A stretch of 5,697 nt of DNA from Sphingobacteriales bacterium (GTDB taxonomy: Bacteria; Bacteroidota; Bacteroidia; Chitinophagales; Chitinophagaceae), in assembly GCA_024640385.1 (NCBI GenBank), contig JAHEFC010000277.1, positions 1-5,697 on the forward strand, written 5' to 3'. Below are positions 5,542 to 5,697 of this stretch, piece by piece. A program made the position numbers and the translations under genes. Every line of letters starts with the position of its first letter. Position 1 is the stretch's first letter. The notes under the pieces are model-generated. The model saw only the letters and a program-made list of their open reading frames with translations. It was not told the DNA's origin and made no database searches.

Positions 5542-5697
5542 CTCCTTGAAACGGGAGAATGAACGTTGGTTAGAAACTGACCCCAACGCCTCGTAAATAT
5601 CCAGCTTTTCTTTTGCTGTAAGATGAAAATTCAGTGCTGCAGCCTGGTTCTTCCTGGCAGGCACATAAGTAAAGCTGCATTTCTCAAAGGGGAATCC
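5533..5697 (-). CDS. 3' end of an unrecognised minus-strand gene (partial)
   Basis: On the minus strand the frame is open from the window edge at 5697 to a TGA at 5535-5533, giving the last 54 residues of a protein. It reads from GFPFEKCSFTYVPARKN through LTAKEKLDIYEALGSV to SRFKEIR. The tail is hydrophilic, probably helical at LTAKEKLDIYEALG, and rich in Lys and Arg. Amino-acid use is natural for a real protein, and no competing frame is better. I do not recognise the family from this fragment. It converges on the lipid kinase gene with zero spacing: the two stop codons occupy TGATCA at 5530-5535. Confidence 0.7.
   Translation of the reverse strand, partial: GFPFEKCSFTYVPARKNQAAALNFHLTAKEKLDIYEALGSVSNQRSFSRFKEIR

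Overview
The window looks like a chromosomal stretch from a member of the Bacteroidota, most likely near the Chitinophagaceae. The reasons are a TPR-bearing LytS-type histidine kinase paired with a LytTR response regulator, a lipoprotein with a 'C-R-K-E' start after its signal peptide, no Shine-Dalgarno sequences before the start codons, and a KAS III protein of the longer Bacteroidota type. The family placement is an inference from sequence style, not from a search.

Layout. Positions 1-1973 hold the 3' part of a sensor histidine kinase gene whose start lies outside the window. It overlaps by 8 nt the gene for its LytTR response regulator (1966-2703), so the two form one translationally coupled two-component system. 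A 126-nt spacer leads to a small lipoprotein of unknown function (2830-3363). After a repeat-bearing spacer comes a stand-alone beta-ketoacyl-ACP synthase III homologue (3499-4539). A second repeat-bearing spacer leads to a YegS/BmrU-type lipid kinase (4639-5532). The last 165 nt are the 3' end of an unrecognised minus-strand gene that converges on the lipid kinase with no bases between the two stop codons.

How the genes work together. The kinase and regulator are clearly partners; their signal and targets cannot be read here. The KAS III homologue and the lipid kinase both act in lipid metabolism (acyl chain synthesis and lipid phosphorylation) and lie in the same direction, but a hairpin-forming spacer separates them, so co-regulation is only possible. 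No link between the lipoprotein and its neighbours is visible.

The most unusual signal is non-coding. The spacers after the lipoprotein and after the KAS III gene each contain two facing arms built from tandem 7-bp units around a short loop. The heptamers differ completely in sequence between the two sites (GTGAGCG and ATTCCGG), yet the architecture is the same. A weaker, decayed-looking version lies after the response regulator gene. This suggests a class of repeat defined by period and geometry rather than by sequence, placed at gene 3' ends. No defence system, CRISPR array, RNA gene or transposase was seen.
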